Assembly (NCBI RefSeq): GCF_001553935.1
Contig: NZ_CP014232.1
Span: 2,728,001-2,792,000 of the forward strand
Source of the DNA: Actinomyces oris
GTDB lineage: Bacteria; Actinomycetota; Actinomycetes; Actinomycetales; Actinomycetaceae
DNA length: 64,000 bases
Direction: 5' to 3'
A model generated the notes under the pieces. That model did not search any database, was not told where the DNA came from, and worked only from the letters and a program-made list of their open reading frames with translations. The position numbers and the translations under genes were made by a program. Below are positions 36,538-45,569 of this stretch, one piece after another. Each line of letters begins with the position of its first letter. Position 1 is the stretch's first letter.

Positions 36538-38068
36538 AGGACGGTGTGAATGTCCTCGTGCTGCCAGCCGTCAACGCGAGGTCCCTGTCCACCATCAGCC
36601 GTACTCCCGAGCTGTCGATGGCGACGAAGCTGCGCAGCGTGAGGACCAATGCCCCATCACCGACGAAAACCTCGGTCAGTGATCGGTCGTGAATGACCTC
36701 CAGCACCGGCGCACACCCTTCAGGAAGCGTCACGCTGCGCACCGATCCGTGCTGGGCGTAGCGGGAGGTGGTGCGGTCCACTCGCAGCACCTGCCCATCC
36801 AGGGTGATGTCCACGTGCGAGTCATCCGATCCGATCCGCAGTCCCCACGCCCCCGTGGTCTGCTCGGCGTCTGCCTCCAGGCGCAGCTGCCAGCTGCGAT
36901 GCCCGCTGAGCTCATCGACCTCGTGGAGGCCCGCCTTCAGTCTCTCCCCCACGAGAGCCGGTTCCCCGGCGTCATACTGCAGTGAGGCGGCGGGGCGCTG
37001 GATGAGTCGGCCTGCTTTGAGACTCAGCATCCGAGGCATGGACAGGGCGTGGACCCACTGCCCAGTCTCGATGGAGGGCTGATCGTCCTCGGAGGCGTTG
37101 CCCGCCCACCCGGTCAGCAGCACCGGCCCCGGCTCGGAGGACCGCCGGGCGAAGACCTGAGGGGCGTAGAACTCGAAACCCCGGTCAACCTCGTAGAAGA
37201 CCCCGCCGGTGTCTCGCAGCTCAGTGCCCACCAGGTGTCCCGCCGTGTAGACGCAGGGGAAGATGTTCTCAAAGCCCTCCCGGTCGGGTTCGATGCCCTG
37301 CGGGCACCAGATGAGGACGTCCCAGTCCTCACCGGTGTCCTCATCCTTCAGCCGCACCAGGCCGGGGCACTCCCACATGTACCCGAAGGCATCGAAGGCG
37401 CCTCCCGCTCCAGGGAAGCTCAGCTCGCCCTCCAGCTCCCAAGAGACCAGGTCCAGGGAGCGGTACAGGACGGCGGCGCCGGTCTTATCGGCGCGCTGGA
37501 CTCCGATGAGCATGCGGTACTCCCCCGGCCGGTCAGGATCTCGGAAGACCTGCGGGTCACGGTAGTGGGACGTGTAGCCCTCGGCGTGGGTGGGGATGAG
37601 CGGGTTGCCGGGCCACTTGGTGAAGTCGGTCAGGTCGCCGCTGGTGACCAGGCACTGGCTGGCGGTGCGCTCGTCGGTCACCGGGTCCTTGAGGTTCCCG
37701 GTGTAGAACAGCTGGAACGGAACCCGCGCAGGGGCGGCATCGACCTCATGGCCCTCCAGCACGATCGCGTTGCCGGAGTAGGCGCCGCTGCGGTCGTAGG
37801 AGGAGTCCGGGATGATGGCAGGCGCGTGGTGGCTCCAGTGCAGCAGGTCCGTCGAGGAGGAATGCCCCCAGTAGACCAGCTTGCGGTGGGGATGGAAGGG
37901 ACTGAGCTGGTAGAAGGCGTGATAGGTGTCGCCGTCGACAAGCAGCCCGTTGGGATCGTTGAGTCGGCCCACCGGCGGGACGACGTGAAAGCAGGGATAG
38001 TCCGGGTCGTCGGCCGCTGCAGATGTTGTAATCGCATCCTGGGCCAGGCGCTTGAGGTCCTCAGTCAC
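36536..38068 (-). CDS. scrB: Sucrose-6-phosphate hydrolase, GH32
   Basis: This cytoplasmic invertase should split sucrose 6-phosphate from the PTS into glucose 6-phosphate and fructose. The 510 residues contain the GH32 motifs: nucleophile Asp in GRLNDPNG (about residues 33-40), the transition-state stabiliser in YRDPQVF and the acid/base Glu in MWECPGLV. A C-terminal beta-sandwich follows, ending around SSGVRLMVDRDL. There is no signal peptide, consistent with intracellular sucrose-6-P cleavage. The GTG start has TAACAT six bases upstream and no ribosome-binding site, so it is probably leaderless. Fructan or raffinose hydrolysis is possible for the fold, but the PTS next door favours sucrose. 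Confidence 0.92.
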   Translation of the reverse strand: MTEDLKRLAQDAITTSAAADDPDYPCFHVVPPVGRLNDPNGLLVDGDTYHAFYQLSPFHPHRKLVYWGHSSSTDLLHWSHHAPAIIPDSSYDRSGAYSGNAIVLEGHEVDAAPARVPFQLFYTGNLKDPVTDERTASQCLVTSGDLTDFTKWPGNPLIPTHAEGYTSHYRDPQVFRDPDRPGEYRMLIGVQRADKTGAAVLYRSLDLVSWELEGELSFPGAGGAFDAFGYMWECPGLVRLKDEDTGEDWDVLIWCPQGIEPDREGFENIFPCVYTAGHLVGTELRDTGGVFYEVDRGFEFYAPQVFARRSSEPGPVLLTGWAGNASEDDQPSIETGQWVHALSMPRMLSLKAGRLIQRPAASLQYDAGEPALVGERLKAGLHEVDELSGHRSWQLRLEADAEQTTGAWGLRIGSDDSHVDITLDGQVLRVDRTTSRYAQHGSVRSVTLPEGCAPVLEVIHDRSLTEVFVGDGALVLTLRSFVAIDSSGVRLMVDRDLALTAGSTRTFTPS

Positions 38069-38074
38069 GGTCGG

Positions 38075-38080
38075 ATGTTA
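38075..38080 (-). promoter_or_regulatory. -10 element of a probable leaderless scrB promoter
   Basis: TAACAT on the minus strand lies six bases before the GTG start at 38068, with no Shine-Dalgarno between. Confidence 0.5.
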
Positions 38081-38111
38081 GCAGCACCACTGTCGTGTGC
38101 CGGGACGGTAC

Positions 38112-38357
38112 TCAGTGGAAGTAGGGGACGATGAGCCACAGGCCGAACAACGCAATCATGGCGGCGATGGCGATGAAGACAACCGCCAGCACCTGAGCCA
38201 GACGCACCCCTTCAGCCTCGCCGGCCTCGTGCTTGGCGTGCACGGTGGCCAGCATGCGAGCCGCCAGCGAGCAGATGGTAAGGATGAAGGCGGTGCCCAG
38301 CACCGTCACTGACGCCACCAGTCCCAGCGAGCCCCAGTCGATCGCCATACCGGTCAT
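38112..38357 (-). CDS. Small two-helix membrane protein coupled to Pit
   Basis: This 81-residue protein has two predicted membrane helices (about residues 12-34 and 57-76) joined by a charged cytoplasmic-type loop (HAKHEAGEAEGVRL). I do not recognise a family with a known role. Its ATG overlaps the stop of the phosphate transporter gene by four bases (38354-38357), so it is translationally coupled and is probably an accessory subunit or regulator of Pit. ATG 38348 is an alternative start. Confidence 0.7.
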   Translation of the reverse strand: MTGMAIDWGSLGLVASVTVLGTAFILTICSLAARMLATVHAKHEAGEAEGVRLAQVLAVVFIAIAAMIALFGLWLIVPYFH

Positions 38358-39592
38358 GCCATGGATCCTGTCGTCATCCGATGCGTGCTGTCCTGGTCCG
38401 TCACACCGCCGATGATCTCGGAACGCACCTCATCCAGCGTCCGCGGTTCACGCCCCAGCTCCGGATCCTGCTTGACGACAACGACCTCGGAGGCGTCATT
38501 GACGTTGGAGAAGTCCACCCGGTTGTGCCCCGCCTGTCGGATGATGGCCAGGGCCCCCAGGATGAGCAGGCAGATGACCGCGATTGTGCCCAGCACGCCG
38601 CCCTTGACCGCTACATACGACGTGGCGGCCCCCACCAGGCCTGAGCACGGAAGCGTCACCAGCCAGGCGATCCCCATCTTGCCCGCAGTCCTCCAGGACA
38701 CCTTGGTGCCCCGGCCGATCCCGGAGCCCAGGATCGACCCGGTACAGATGTGGGTGGTGGACAGGGCAAATCCCAGATGGGAAGAGGCCAGGATCGCCAC
38801 CGTCGAGGCGGTCTCGGAGGCGAAGCCCTGCGGCGCCTCGACATGCACCAGCCCACGCCCCATGGTGCGCATGATGCGCCACCCGCCTGAGTAGGTGCCC
38901 AGGCCGATGGCGAGGCCCGCTGCCGCGATGACCCACCAGTGAGGCCCGGTACCGGCCTCCTGGTAGCCGCCGGCCACCAGCACCAACGTGATGACCCCCA
39001 TGGTCTTCTGCCCATCAGAGGTGCCGTGAGACAGCGCCACCAGCGATGCGGTGACCCGCTGGCTGTTGCGGAAGAGCCTCTCAGAGTACGGGTTGGTCGG
39101 GTGCGCGATGCGGTAGGCCAGTGCCGTGGCCAGCGCTGCCGCCAGCCCGGCCACGACCGGTGCGATGATAGCGGGCAAGATGATCTTGGAGATCACCGTC
39201 CCCCAGTGGACTCCTTGGACCCCGGCCGCCACCACGACCGCTCCGATGAGTCCTCCGAACAGCGCGTGGGACGAGGACGATGGCAGCCCGAACAGCCAGG
39301 TCGCCAGGTTCCACAGGATGGCGCCGGCCAGACCAGCGAAGATCATGGCCGGCGCCGCCTCGATCACCGTGTCGTCGAACATCCCGTGCGAGATCGTCTT
39401 GGAGACCTCGGTCGACAGGCAGGCACCGATGACGTTGAGCACGGCGGCGACCAGAACCGCTCTTCTGGGTGTGAAGGCGCCTGTCGCCACCGACGTCGCC
39501 ATGGCATTGGACGAGTCGTGGAAACCGTTCGTGAAGTCGAAGACGAGGGCCGTCACGACGACAACGATCACGAGGAAGAGAATGGTGCTCAT
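38354..39592 (-). CDS. pit: Low-affinity inorganic phosphate transporter, Pit family
   Basis: This metal-phosphate:proton symporter-type protein imports phosphate across the cytoplasmic membrane. The ATG at 39592 (MSTILFLV) is chosen since the upstream frame is not conserved-looking. The 412 residues contain both PHO4 repeat signatures: FDFTNGFHDSSNAMATSVATGA near the N-terminus and ALSHGTSDGQKTMGVITL in the second half, plus GLPSSSSHALFGG and FALSTTHICTGSI. About ten or more membrane helices are seen. The C-terminal soluble tail is acidic. The downstream small membrane protein overlaps it by four bases. No pho regulatory gene is adjacent. Confidence 0.92.
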   Translation of the reverse strand: MSTILFLVIVVVVTALVFDFTNGFHDSSNAMATSVATGAFTPRRAVLVAAVLNVIGACLSTEVSKTISHGMFDDTVIEAAPAMIFAGLAGAILWNLATWLFGLPSSSSHALFGGLIGAVVVAAGVQGVHWGTVISKIILPAIIAPVVAGLAAALATALAYRIAHPTNPYSERLFRNSQRVTASLVALSHGTSDGQKTMGVITLVLVAGGYQEAGTGPHWWVIAAAGLAIGLGTYSGGWRIMRTMGRGLVHVEAPQGFASETASTVAILASSHLGFALSTTHICTGSILGSGIGRGTKVSWRTAGKMGIAWLVTLPCSGLVGAATSYVAVKGGVLGTIAVICLLILGALAIIRQAGHNRVDFSNVNDASEVVVVKQDPELGREPRTLDEVRSEIIGGVTDQDSTHRMTTGSMA

Positions 39593-39773
39593 ACCGTTCC
39601 CGATGGGAGATCTGGCTGACCCTCTCGGCCGCCCTGGCAGACGGCAGCGGAGGTCCGGGTCGCGTGAGCGCAACCCACCAGTATTGTTACCCGCCGACCC
39701 CCCTGCTGCCTAACCAATCGCATAGGAGCCTCACGCCGGTTCCGGACGTGCCATCAGCGCGTCATGCCCACTC

Positions 39774-39820
39774 CTCAGCAACACGGTCTTTCGTCCCATC
39801 TCAGGGACGAAGTCGCTGAG
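39774..39820. promoter_or_regulatory. Two-part hairpin upstream of the Hsp70-like gene
   Basis: CTCAGC (39774-39779) pairs with GCTGAG (39815-39820). Inside it TTCGTCCC (39790-39797) pairs perfectly with GGGACGAA (39804-39811). It lies about 80-130 bases before the Hsp70-like gene in the 308-base divergent gap with pit, which holds no gene. It may be an operator-like dyad or leader structure. Confidence 0.4.
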
Positions 39821-39888
39821 CCAATTGTCACGTTCCACAAGTTCCTACCGACGTGGTGGCTTAGCCCAGAAGGAGGGGCTCGTCACGA

Positions 39889-39894
39889 TAGGGT
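39889..39894 (+). promoter_or_regulatory. -10 element of a probable leaderless Hsp70-like gene promoter
   Basis: TAGGGT lies six bases before the ATG at 39901 without a ribosome-binding site. Confidence 0.5.
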
Positions 39895-39900
39895 CACCGC

Positions 39901-41502
39901 ATGGCAGCGGACACCATGAAGAACCTGGACAGCATCGGCAGCGGCACCCTCCCCGACCAGGGAATCGACCACGAGTCAGCAACAGACATCGATCTGGGAA
40001 TCGACCTGGGGACGACACGCACCGTCGTGGCACGTGCTGACCGGGGGAACTATCCCGTTATCAGCTTCACCGACGAGCACGGCGACGAGCACGACTTCAT
40101 CCCCTCGCTGACAGCGCTGCACGAGGGGACGCTCGTTCACGGTTTCGCCGCCAGGAAGGCAGCTCACCAGGGCGCTCCGTTGCTGCGCAGCCTCAAACGG
40201 GTCCTGGCCTCCCCCACGCTGACAGCTGCCACACCGGTACCGCTGGGAGACCAGACATTCTCCGTTTTGGAGGTTCTCACCAGCTATCTGCGTCACCTTG
40301 AAGGCGAGCTCGCCGATCGGGGCATCGACATCGCACGCGCCCGCGTGGTGGTCGCCGTACCCGCCCACGCCTACGGGGCGCAGCGTCTTCTGACTCTTGA
40401 GGCCTTCCAGCAGGCCGGTTTCCGCGTCGCCGCCATGCTCAACGAGCCCAGTGCGGCCGGATTCGAGTACACCCACCGCAAGGCGACCACCGTCTCATCC
40501 AGGCGCACCCGGGTGCTGGTCTACGACCTGGGCGGCGGCACCTTCGACACCTCGCTGGTCGACGTCGTCGGCACGTCTCACGAGGTGCTGGCCTCTCACG
40601 GGCTGGGAGACCTGGGCGGGGACGACGTCGATCTGCTCATGGCCACGATGGCCCTCAGCCGGGCGGGCATCTCCGAGGAGGACCTCTCCCCCACCGAGCT
40701 CGACGACCTGCTGGACCAGTGCCGCGACGCCAAGGAGCACCTCACCCCTCAGAGCCGTCGGGTGCTCATCATCCTCAGAGGCCAGGACGTCGTTCTGCCC
40801 GTGACCGACCTGTACACAGCTTGCACACCGCTTATTGAGCGGTCCTTGGCCACGATGGCCCCCTTGGTCGGCAGGCTGGACGATGGCAGCCCGGACCTGA
40901 CCGAGATCGCCGGCGTCTACCTGGTCGGCGGCGCCTCCGGTCTTCCCCTGGTGCCCAGGCTCTTGCGGGAACGCTTCGGTCGTCGGGTTCACCGCTCCCC
41001 CTACCCCGGGGCCTCCACCGCAATCGGCCTGGCGATCGCGGCGGACCGCACCAGCGACTACGACCTCACCGACCGGCTCTCGAGGGGTTTCGGCGTCTTC
41101 CGGGAGGCCGACGGCGGCCACCGTCTCACCTTCGACGCGATCCTGAGCCCAGAGTCCGTCCAGGCCTCGCCCGGGGGCCGGGAGGGCACGGTGCTGACCC
41201 GCGAGTACGACGCGGCACACAACATCGGCTGGTACCGCTTCGTGGAGTGCGCCGGTGTCGATGAGAGCGGTGAGCCCTGCGGCGAGATCGCCCCCTACCA
41301 GGACATCGTCTTCCCCCTCGAGGCCTCGCTGCGGGACGTCGACGACGAGGAGCTGAGGACCTACTCGGTGCAGCGGCGCGATCACGGTCCGCGGATTGAA
41401 GAGCACTACCGCGTCGATGAGGCCGGCCTGGTTCGTGTCACCATCACCGACCTCTCCGACGGATACAGCCGCCGTTATGTTCTGGGCAGGCGCACCCTGT
41501 AG
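39901..41502 (+). CDS. Hsp70-family protein, short DnaK-like
   Basis: This is a 533-residue actin-fold ATPase related to DnaK. After a 30-residue N-terminal extension come the phosphate-1 loop GIDLGTTRTVVA (about 33-44), NEPSAAGFEYTHR, the phosphate-2 motif VYDLGGGTFDTS and the adenosine motif YLVGGASGLPLVPR. The nucleotide-binding domain is complete. The remaining 150 residues or so form a shorter beta-like C-terminal part (RFVECAGVDESGEPCGEIAPY) without the DnaK helical lid or EEVD-type tail. It is therefore not the housekeeping DnaK but a paralogue of the YegD/HscC kind with unknown client. No grpE or dnaJ is adjacent. It is monocistronic and probably leaderless. Confidence 0.85.
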   Translation: MAADTMKNLDSIGSGTLPDQGIDHESATDIDLGIDLGTTRTVVARADRGNYPVISFTDEHGDEHDFIPSLTALHEGTLVHGFAARKAAHQGAPLLRSLKRVLASPTLTAATPVPLGDQTFSVLEVLTSYLRHLEGELADRGIDIARARVVVAVPAHAYGAQRLLTLEAFQQAGFRVAAMLNEPSAAGFEYTHRKATTVSSRRTRVLVYDLGGGTFDTSLVDVVGTSHEVLASHGLGDLGGDDVDLLMATMALSRAGISEEDLSPTELDDLLDQCRDAKEHLTPQSRRVLIILRGQDVVLPVTDLYTACTPLIERSLATMAPLVGRLDDGSPDLTEIAGVYLVGGASGLPLVPRLLRERFGRRVHRSPYPGASTAIGLAIAADRTSDYDLTDRLSRGFGVFREADGGHRLTFDAILSPESVQASPGGREGTVLTREYDAAHNIGWYRFVECAGVDESGEPCGEIAPYQDIVFPLEASLRDVDDEELRTYSVQRRDHGPRIEEHYRVDEAGLVRVTITDLSDGYSRRYVLGRRTL

Positions 41503-41527
41503 GCGCCGGCCGGCCCCGCAGCGGGGA

Positions 41528-42487
41528 TCAAGAGCGCGCGGCGTCGGAGACTCGGGTGAGATCCCGGGTCTCCTCGTCGCTGATCTCGAGGCTCAGTGCC
41601 TCCACGATCGGCCGCAGCTGACTCAAGTTGCGCGCCGAGGCCAAGGGAGCGGTGACGCCGGGCCGATCGCGCAGCCAGGCCAGTGCCACGGCTGCCGGCT
41701 CCACCCCGTGATCCGAGGCAACCCTGACGACGGCCTCGACGACGTCATAGCACTCCGGCCGCTGGTAGTCGGCAACCATTCCAGCCCTCTCACCACTGAT
41801 CGGCTCGCCTCGGCGATACTTCCCCGTGAGGAAACCGGCGGCCAGGGCGAAGTAGGGCACGAGTCCCATACCGAGCTCGGCCGCCACCTGACCCCTGGCA
41901 CCCGAGCCTTCAACGTCGTCACGGTGGAGAAGGTTGTAGTGGGGCTGAAGGACAACGGGCCGTGCATACCCGTGAGCGTCGGCGATGGCGAACCACTGTC
42001 GGATGCGCTCGGGCGTGTAGTTGGACAGGCCCACGTGCCGGATCCTGCCGGCGAGGCGGGCCTCTTCAAAGGCGCCGACGGTCTCCTCCAGCGGAGTGGA
42101 CTCATCGTCGAAGTGGGCGTAGTAGATATCAATGACGTCGGTGCGCAGCCGCGACAGCGACTCCTCCAGCGCCCGGCGGATGTTATCGGCGCTCAGGCCG
42201 GAACGGTCTGGCTTGGTGGAGACCTTCGTGGCCAGAACCACGCGCTCACGGACAGGACGTGAGGCGAGCCAGGCGCCGATCACGGTCTCCGACTCCCCTC
42301 CTGAGTTCCCCGGAGCCCAGTAGGAGTATCCATCAGCAGTGTCGATGAGGTTCCCGCCGCCGTCCAGGTAGGCGTCCAGCACCTCGAAGGAGGTCGCCTC
42401 ATCGGCCGTCCAGCCGAAGACGTTGCCTCCCAGCCCAATGGGGCTGATCCTCAGGTCGGCCAGGGTACGGGTAGGAGCTCCAGTCAT
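41528..42487 (-). CDS. Aldo/keto reductase
   Basis: This NADPH-dependent oxidoreductase adopts a TIM barrel and reduces aldehydes or ketones; the natural substrate is not evident. ATG 42487 has AGGAGG five bases upstream. Its 319 residues include the catalytic Asp-Tyr in LIDTADGYSYW, Lys in ATKVSTKPD, His near YYAHFDDESTP and the cofactor-binding end TAPLASARNLSQL. Family pattern matches the YajO/Tas-like AKR group. It is convergent with the Hsp70-like gene, with a small CCCCG...CGGGG hairpin at 41514-41526 between them. Confidence 0.92.
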   Translation of the reverse strand: MTGAPTRTLADLRISPIGLGGNVFGWTADEATSFEVLDAYLDGGGNLIDTADGYSYWAPGNSGGESETVIGAWLASRPVRERVVLATKVSTKPDRSGLSADNIRRALEESLSRLRTDVIDIYYAHFDDESTPLEETVGAFEEARLAGRIRHVGLSNYTPERIRQWFAIADAHGYARPVVLQPHYNLLHRDDVEGSGARGQVAAELGMGLVPYFALAAGFLTGKYRRGEPISGERAGMVADYQRPECYDVVEAVVRVASDHGVEPAAVALAWLRDRPGVTAPLASARNLSQLRPIVEALSLEISDEETRDLTRVSDAARS

Positions 42488-42648
42488 CTTGCCTCCTGGT
42501 GCGAGAGCGCCGCCGGAAGCTGCACCGCAGCGACACACGCCTTGTCATGAATCGGATCGACTCGGCCAGAATACGTTGAAGGCTGGAACCGTCACCACGG
42601 TTCCAGCCTCAGCGAACAGGCGTTCTGATGATGTGCGCCTCGCAGTGC

Positions 42649-43227
42649 TCAGATGGCCTGCTGCCGCTTGGCGGCGCGACGCTTGGCCAGCTCGTCCTCA
42701 ACCAGAGGAGTTCCGAGGGCCTGAGCGTGATCGACGGGGAGGTCCGCCAGCGCTCCCTCGACCTCGTGCCACACCCGCCCCACGGCGATGCCGAAGACGC
42801 CCTGGCCGCCGGCGACCAGGTCGACGACCTCGTCAGCCGAGGTGCACTCGTAGACCGAGGCGCCGTCACTCATGAGGGTGATGGAGGCCAGGTCCTCGAC
42901 ACCGCGGGAGTGCAGGGCGCTGACGGCCGTGCGGATCTGCTGGAGCGAGACCCCAGTGTCCAGGAGGCGCTTGACGACCTTGAGAACCAGGATGTCGCGG
43001 AAGGAGTAGAGCCGCTGGGAGCCCGATCCCTTAGCGCTTCGAATCGACGGCTCAACCAACCCGGTACGCGCCCAGTAGTCGAGCTGGCGATACGTGATGC
43101 CGGCGGCTCGGCAGGCCACCGGTCCGCGGTAGCCAGAATCGGCATCGAGCTGGGGCAGCGGGTCGCCGAACAGCATGCCCTGAGTACGCTGAGGCCTTGC
43201 TATCGCACTGGCTTCATTCATGCTCAC
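42649..43227 (-). CDS. MerR-family regulator of the GarA/FtsR cluster (Rv1830-like)
   Basis: This is a DNA-binding regulator of unknown target. GTG 43227 is chosen because AGGAG lies six bases upstream. Its 192 residues carry a MerR winged helix at about 30-100 (GYRGPVACRAAGITYRQLDYWARTGLVEPS, then GSGSQRLYSFRDILVLKVVKRLLDTG) and a C-terminal domain (FGIAVGRVWHEVEGAL) without metal-binding cysteines. Position as the last gene after garA, ftsR and the DUF151 gene equals the mycobacterial Rv1827-Rv1830 order, so it is probably the Rv1830 equivalent. Confidence 0.88.
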   Translation of the reverse strand: MSMNEASAIARPQRTQGMLFGDPLPQLDADSGYRGPVACRAAGITYRQLDYWARTGLVEPSIRSAKGSGSQRLYSFRDILVLKVVKRLLDTGVSLQQIRTAVSALHSRGVEDLASITLMSDGASVYECTSADEVVDLVAGGQGVFGIAVGRVWHEVEGALADLPVDHAQALGTPLVEDELAKRRAAKRQQAI

Positions 43228-43493
43228 GACCTGCTCCTGTCGCCGGAAGAACACGCACCCGTAACTGGTGCGGCGGCCCGCCTCGTGCGGCCACGGCTCC
43301 ACGATAGGGCCACTTGAGGCGATGCTCAACGAAGGGCACGCCCCATCTCAGTGTGCCGTCAGGCATGAATCTCTAGCTGAGGTCAACAGTCTTCATCCCA
43401 GTGTCGACTATTCCCTGCGATGAAGCCAGTTCTCTGCCAGCACTGCACCAACAGCAAGTGACGTAGATTACAACATGAGTCACACGAGTCACA

Positions 43494-43979
43494 TCAGTCC
43501 CGCGTGTCGTCGTCATCCAGTCGATCGGTCTGCGACAACATGTGCTGCCACTTCTCCAGCCTCTCCGCTCCCTGGTCATCACTGAGGTCCACGGACCTCA
43601 GACGCGTCAGCGAGCTGCTGGCGTGCACCGGGAACCGGTGGTATCCGCTCAGGAGCAGTCCCTCTCCGGGAGTGCAGGCGACCCTCGTCAACCGACTCGT
43701 GCAGGCAGGAGTCTCCACGACGAGCCTGGCAACGATGCGTGCGTCATCATCGACGTCAAGCTCAGTGCACCCGATGCGACCGCCCAGCGCCTCGACGACG
43801 TCATCAAGAAGCCTGGGCCACGAGGGTGAGCGGTGCGAGCCATGAGCCTGAAGCACCAGCCCCTCGTGCGCCGTCACCGGAATGGCCAGCATCGCCGGCC
43901 CGCCGTCCTCCACGAGGACGGCGACCAGGCCGTCATCAGGATCAGTGGATCTGACACCCACCAATTGCATCAAGGGCAC
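43494..43979 (-). CDS. DUF151 / bifunctional nuclease-domain protein
   Basis: This 161-residue protein fits the DUF151 (BFN) family: MPLMQLVGVR at the N-terminus, VLVEDGGPAMLAIPVTAHEG, then RPLLDDVVEALGG-like helix (RLLDDVVEALGGRIG) and an acidic tail after residue 120. Plant and thermophile members have nuclease activity in vitro. The bacterial role is not established. It lies between the ftsR-type and second merR-type genes, the usual actinobacterial order, with a 119-base gap upstream and 266 bases downstream. Confidence 0.85.
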   Translation of the reverse strand: MPLMQLVGVRSTDPDDGLVAVLVEDGGPAMLAIPVTAHEGLVLQAHGSHRSPSWPRLLDDVVEALGGRIGCTELDVDDDARIVARLVVETPACTSRLTRVACTPGEGLLLSGYHRFPVHASSSLTRLRSVDLSDDQGAERLEKWQHMLSQTDRLDDDDTRD

Positions 43980-44098
43980 GTTCCAACCCTACGGGAGGTA
44001 GTCAGCCCTGTCCCGGGAACACGCAACCGATGCACGTTGACCTTCGTCGACGCACCCGGCCTGGCCAGGTGGCCACCCATCGGTCGTGCACGCCGCCT

Positions 44099-44863
44099 TC
44101 AGCCCAGAGCCTCAACGGCGCGACGCAGCAGAATCGTGTGCAGGTCCGCGACGAGCTCGGCCAGCTCCCGGGCCGTCTCCTCACCGGCGCTGCGCGACCG
44201 CGACCGACGCGGAGCCACTGCCTGGTCGATCGTATCCGCCTCCCGCTCGGCTGAGGCGCGTACTGCGCGCAGGTTGCGCAGAGGCACTCCCTTGCGGGTG
44301 ATCTCCATGGCCAGGCGCACGGTCCTGAGGTTCTGCTGGCTATAACGCCCACGCACATCGGGACTGATGAGTCCGACGGCGACGAGCTCCTCAATCTGAG
44401 ACTCGCTGGCACCAGAGTGGGCCAGGAGTGCCTCCAGATCCATGGGACCGTCGTCGACGATCTGTCCGTCTCGGGCAACCACCCTGGCCACGGGCTGTGG
44501 AGCGGGGGCCTCGACGTCAGCATCCAGCCGCGCCAGACGGTCACGGATGACGTGCAACGGGAGGTACTCGTCGCGCTGCACCGCCAAGGCATAACGCAGA
44601 CGCTCCAGGTCCGCCTGCGAGTAGCGACGGTACCCGTTACCGACACGGTGAGGACTGATGAGCCCCTCACCCTCGAGATAACGAACCTTGGAGATCGACA
44701 GGGCAGGGAACTCCACCTTGAGGAGATCCACCACCTGCCCGATCTTCATCACAGGCTCTCGAGAGATGCCGCGGGGCCAGGTCTCGCCTGCCGGGCACTC
44801 AGAGGCCTCAAGCAAGGAGGAGGGGGCGTCTCTCTTCTTGCTTCGTGCGGTTGCAGCGCTCAC
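44099..44863 (-). CDS. ftsR: MerR-family cell-division regulator FtsR
   Basis: FtsR-type proteins activate ftsZ and coordinate division in Corynebacteriales. The 254 residues hold a MerR DNA-binding domain preceded by about 38 basic residues: MKIGQVVDLLKVEFPALSISKVRYLEGEGLI with GNGYRRYSQADLERLRY. A second winged-helix-like region follows at about 145-195 (ELVAVGLISPDVRGRYSQQN), as in Rv1828. The GTG start overlaps the garA stop by four bases (44860-44863), so the two are coupled. The C-terminus is helical and basic. Confidence 0.87.
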   Translation of the reverse strand: MSAATARSKKRDAPSSLLEASECPAGETWPRGISREPVMKIGQVVDLLKVEFPALSISKVRYLEGEGLISPHRVGNGYRRYSQADLERLRYALAVQRDEYLPLHVIRDRLARLDADVEAPAPQPVARVVARDGQIVDDGPMDLEALLAHSGASESQIEELVAVGLISPDVRGRYSQQNLRTVRLAMEITRKGVPLRNLRAVRASAEREADTIDQAVAPRRSRSRSAGEETARELAELVADLHTILLRRAVEALG

Positions 44864-45312
44864 CGAGACGCGGCTCCGCTCTGGGGGCCGGGGTGGTAGG
44901 TCATCCGGTACTTGCCGATCTGGACCTCATCACCGGAGCGAAGAGCCACCTGCTCAACGCGCGTGCGATTGACGTATGTCCCGTTGAGCGAACCGGAGTC
45001 ACGCACGCCGTACCCGCCATCGGGCAGAGACGAGAAGACCGCGTGCTTCCTGGAGACGGTGACGTCGTCGAGGAAGATGTCGGCACGGGGGTGGCGCCCC
45101 ACGGTGGTCTCCTCAGCATCCAGGAGGAACCGCGCACCAGTGGTCGGTCCGTGGTGGACGAGGAGAAGCGCCGTTCCCGACGGCAGGGCAGCGATTGCAG
45201 CGGCGTCCTGCTGACTCAGTCCCACCACCGGGGAGTCCACTGAGCTGGCGACGTCGACGACCCCGAAGGTCTGTGTGGAGGAGGGATCCTGCTCGATCGG
45301 ACTGCTCGACAT
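44860..45312 (-). CDS. garA: FHA-domain protein of the GarA/OdhI type
   Basis: This is a small phosphothreonine-reading protein, 150 residues. The N-terminal tail holds Thr residues (SSTQTFGVV) that may be kinase targets, and residues about 50-145 form an FHA domain with VGRHPRADIFLDDVTVSRKHA and GSLNGTYVNR. In mycobacteria and corynebacteria GarA/OdhI is switched by Ser/Thr kinases and controls 2-oxoglutarate use. Whether that target exists in this fermentative organism is unknown. GCAGGA precedes the ATG, and it is the first gene of the garA-ftsR-DUF151-merR series. The 257 bases upstream to pepN hold no gene. Confidence 0.85.
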   Translation of the reverse strand: MSSSPIEQDPSSTQTFGVVDVASSVDSPVVGLSQQDAAAIAALPSGTALLLVHHGPTTGARFLLDAEETTVGRHPRADIFLDDVTVSRKHAVFSSLPDGGYGVRDSGSLNGTYVNRTRVEQVALRSGDEVQIGKYRMTYHPGPQSGAASR

Positions 45313-45569
45313 TATTCCTGCCCCTCGGTTCGTTGCGGCGCCCGGTGCGCCGCCTCAGGGACCACCATACCGTTCGTTGCAGCGCCGTCGAGTCAACACC
45401 ACGACGCGACCACTCATGATTGGCCACGAGCCTACCGGCTGCAGGTTCACAGCAATGCCCTCGAGAAGACCGGGAGCACCACTTGAGGGTCTCAATAAGG
45501 TCACGGCTCCGCATTGATGTTGGTCAGGCTAGGACAAAGGTCTCACAGGCACGGAGATGGTCTGAGCCC

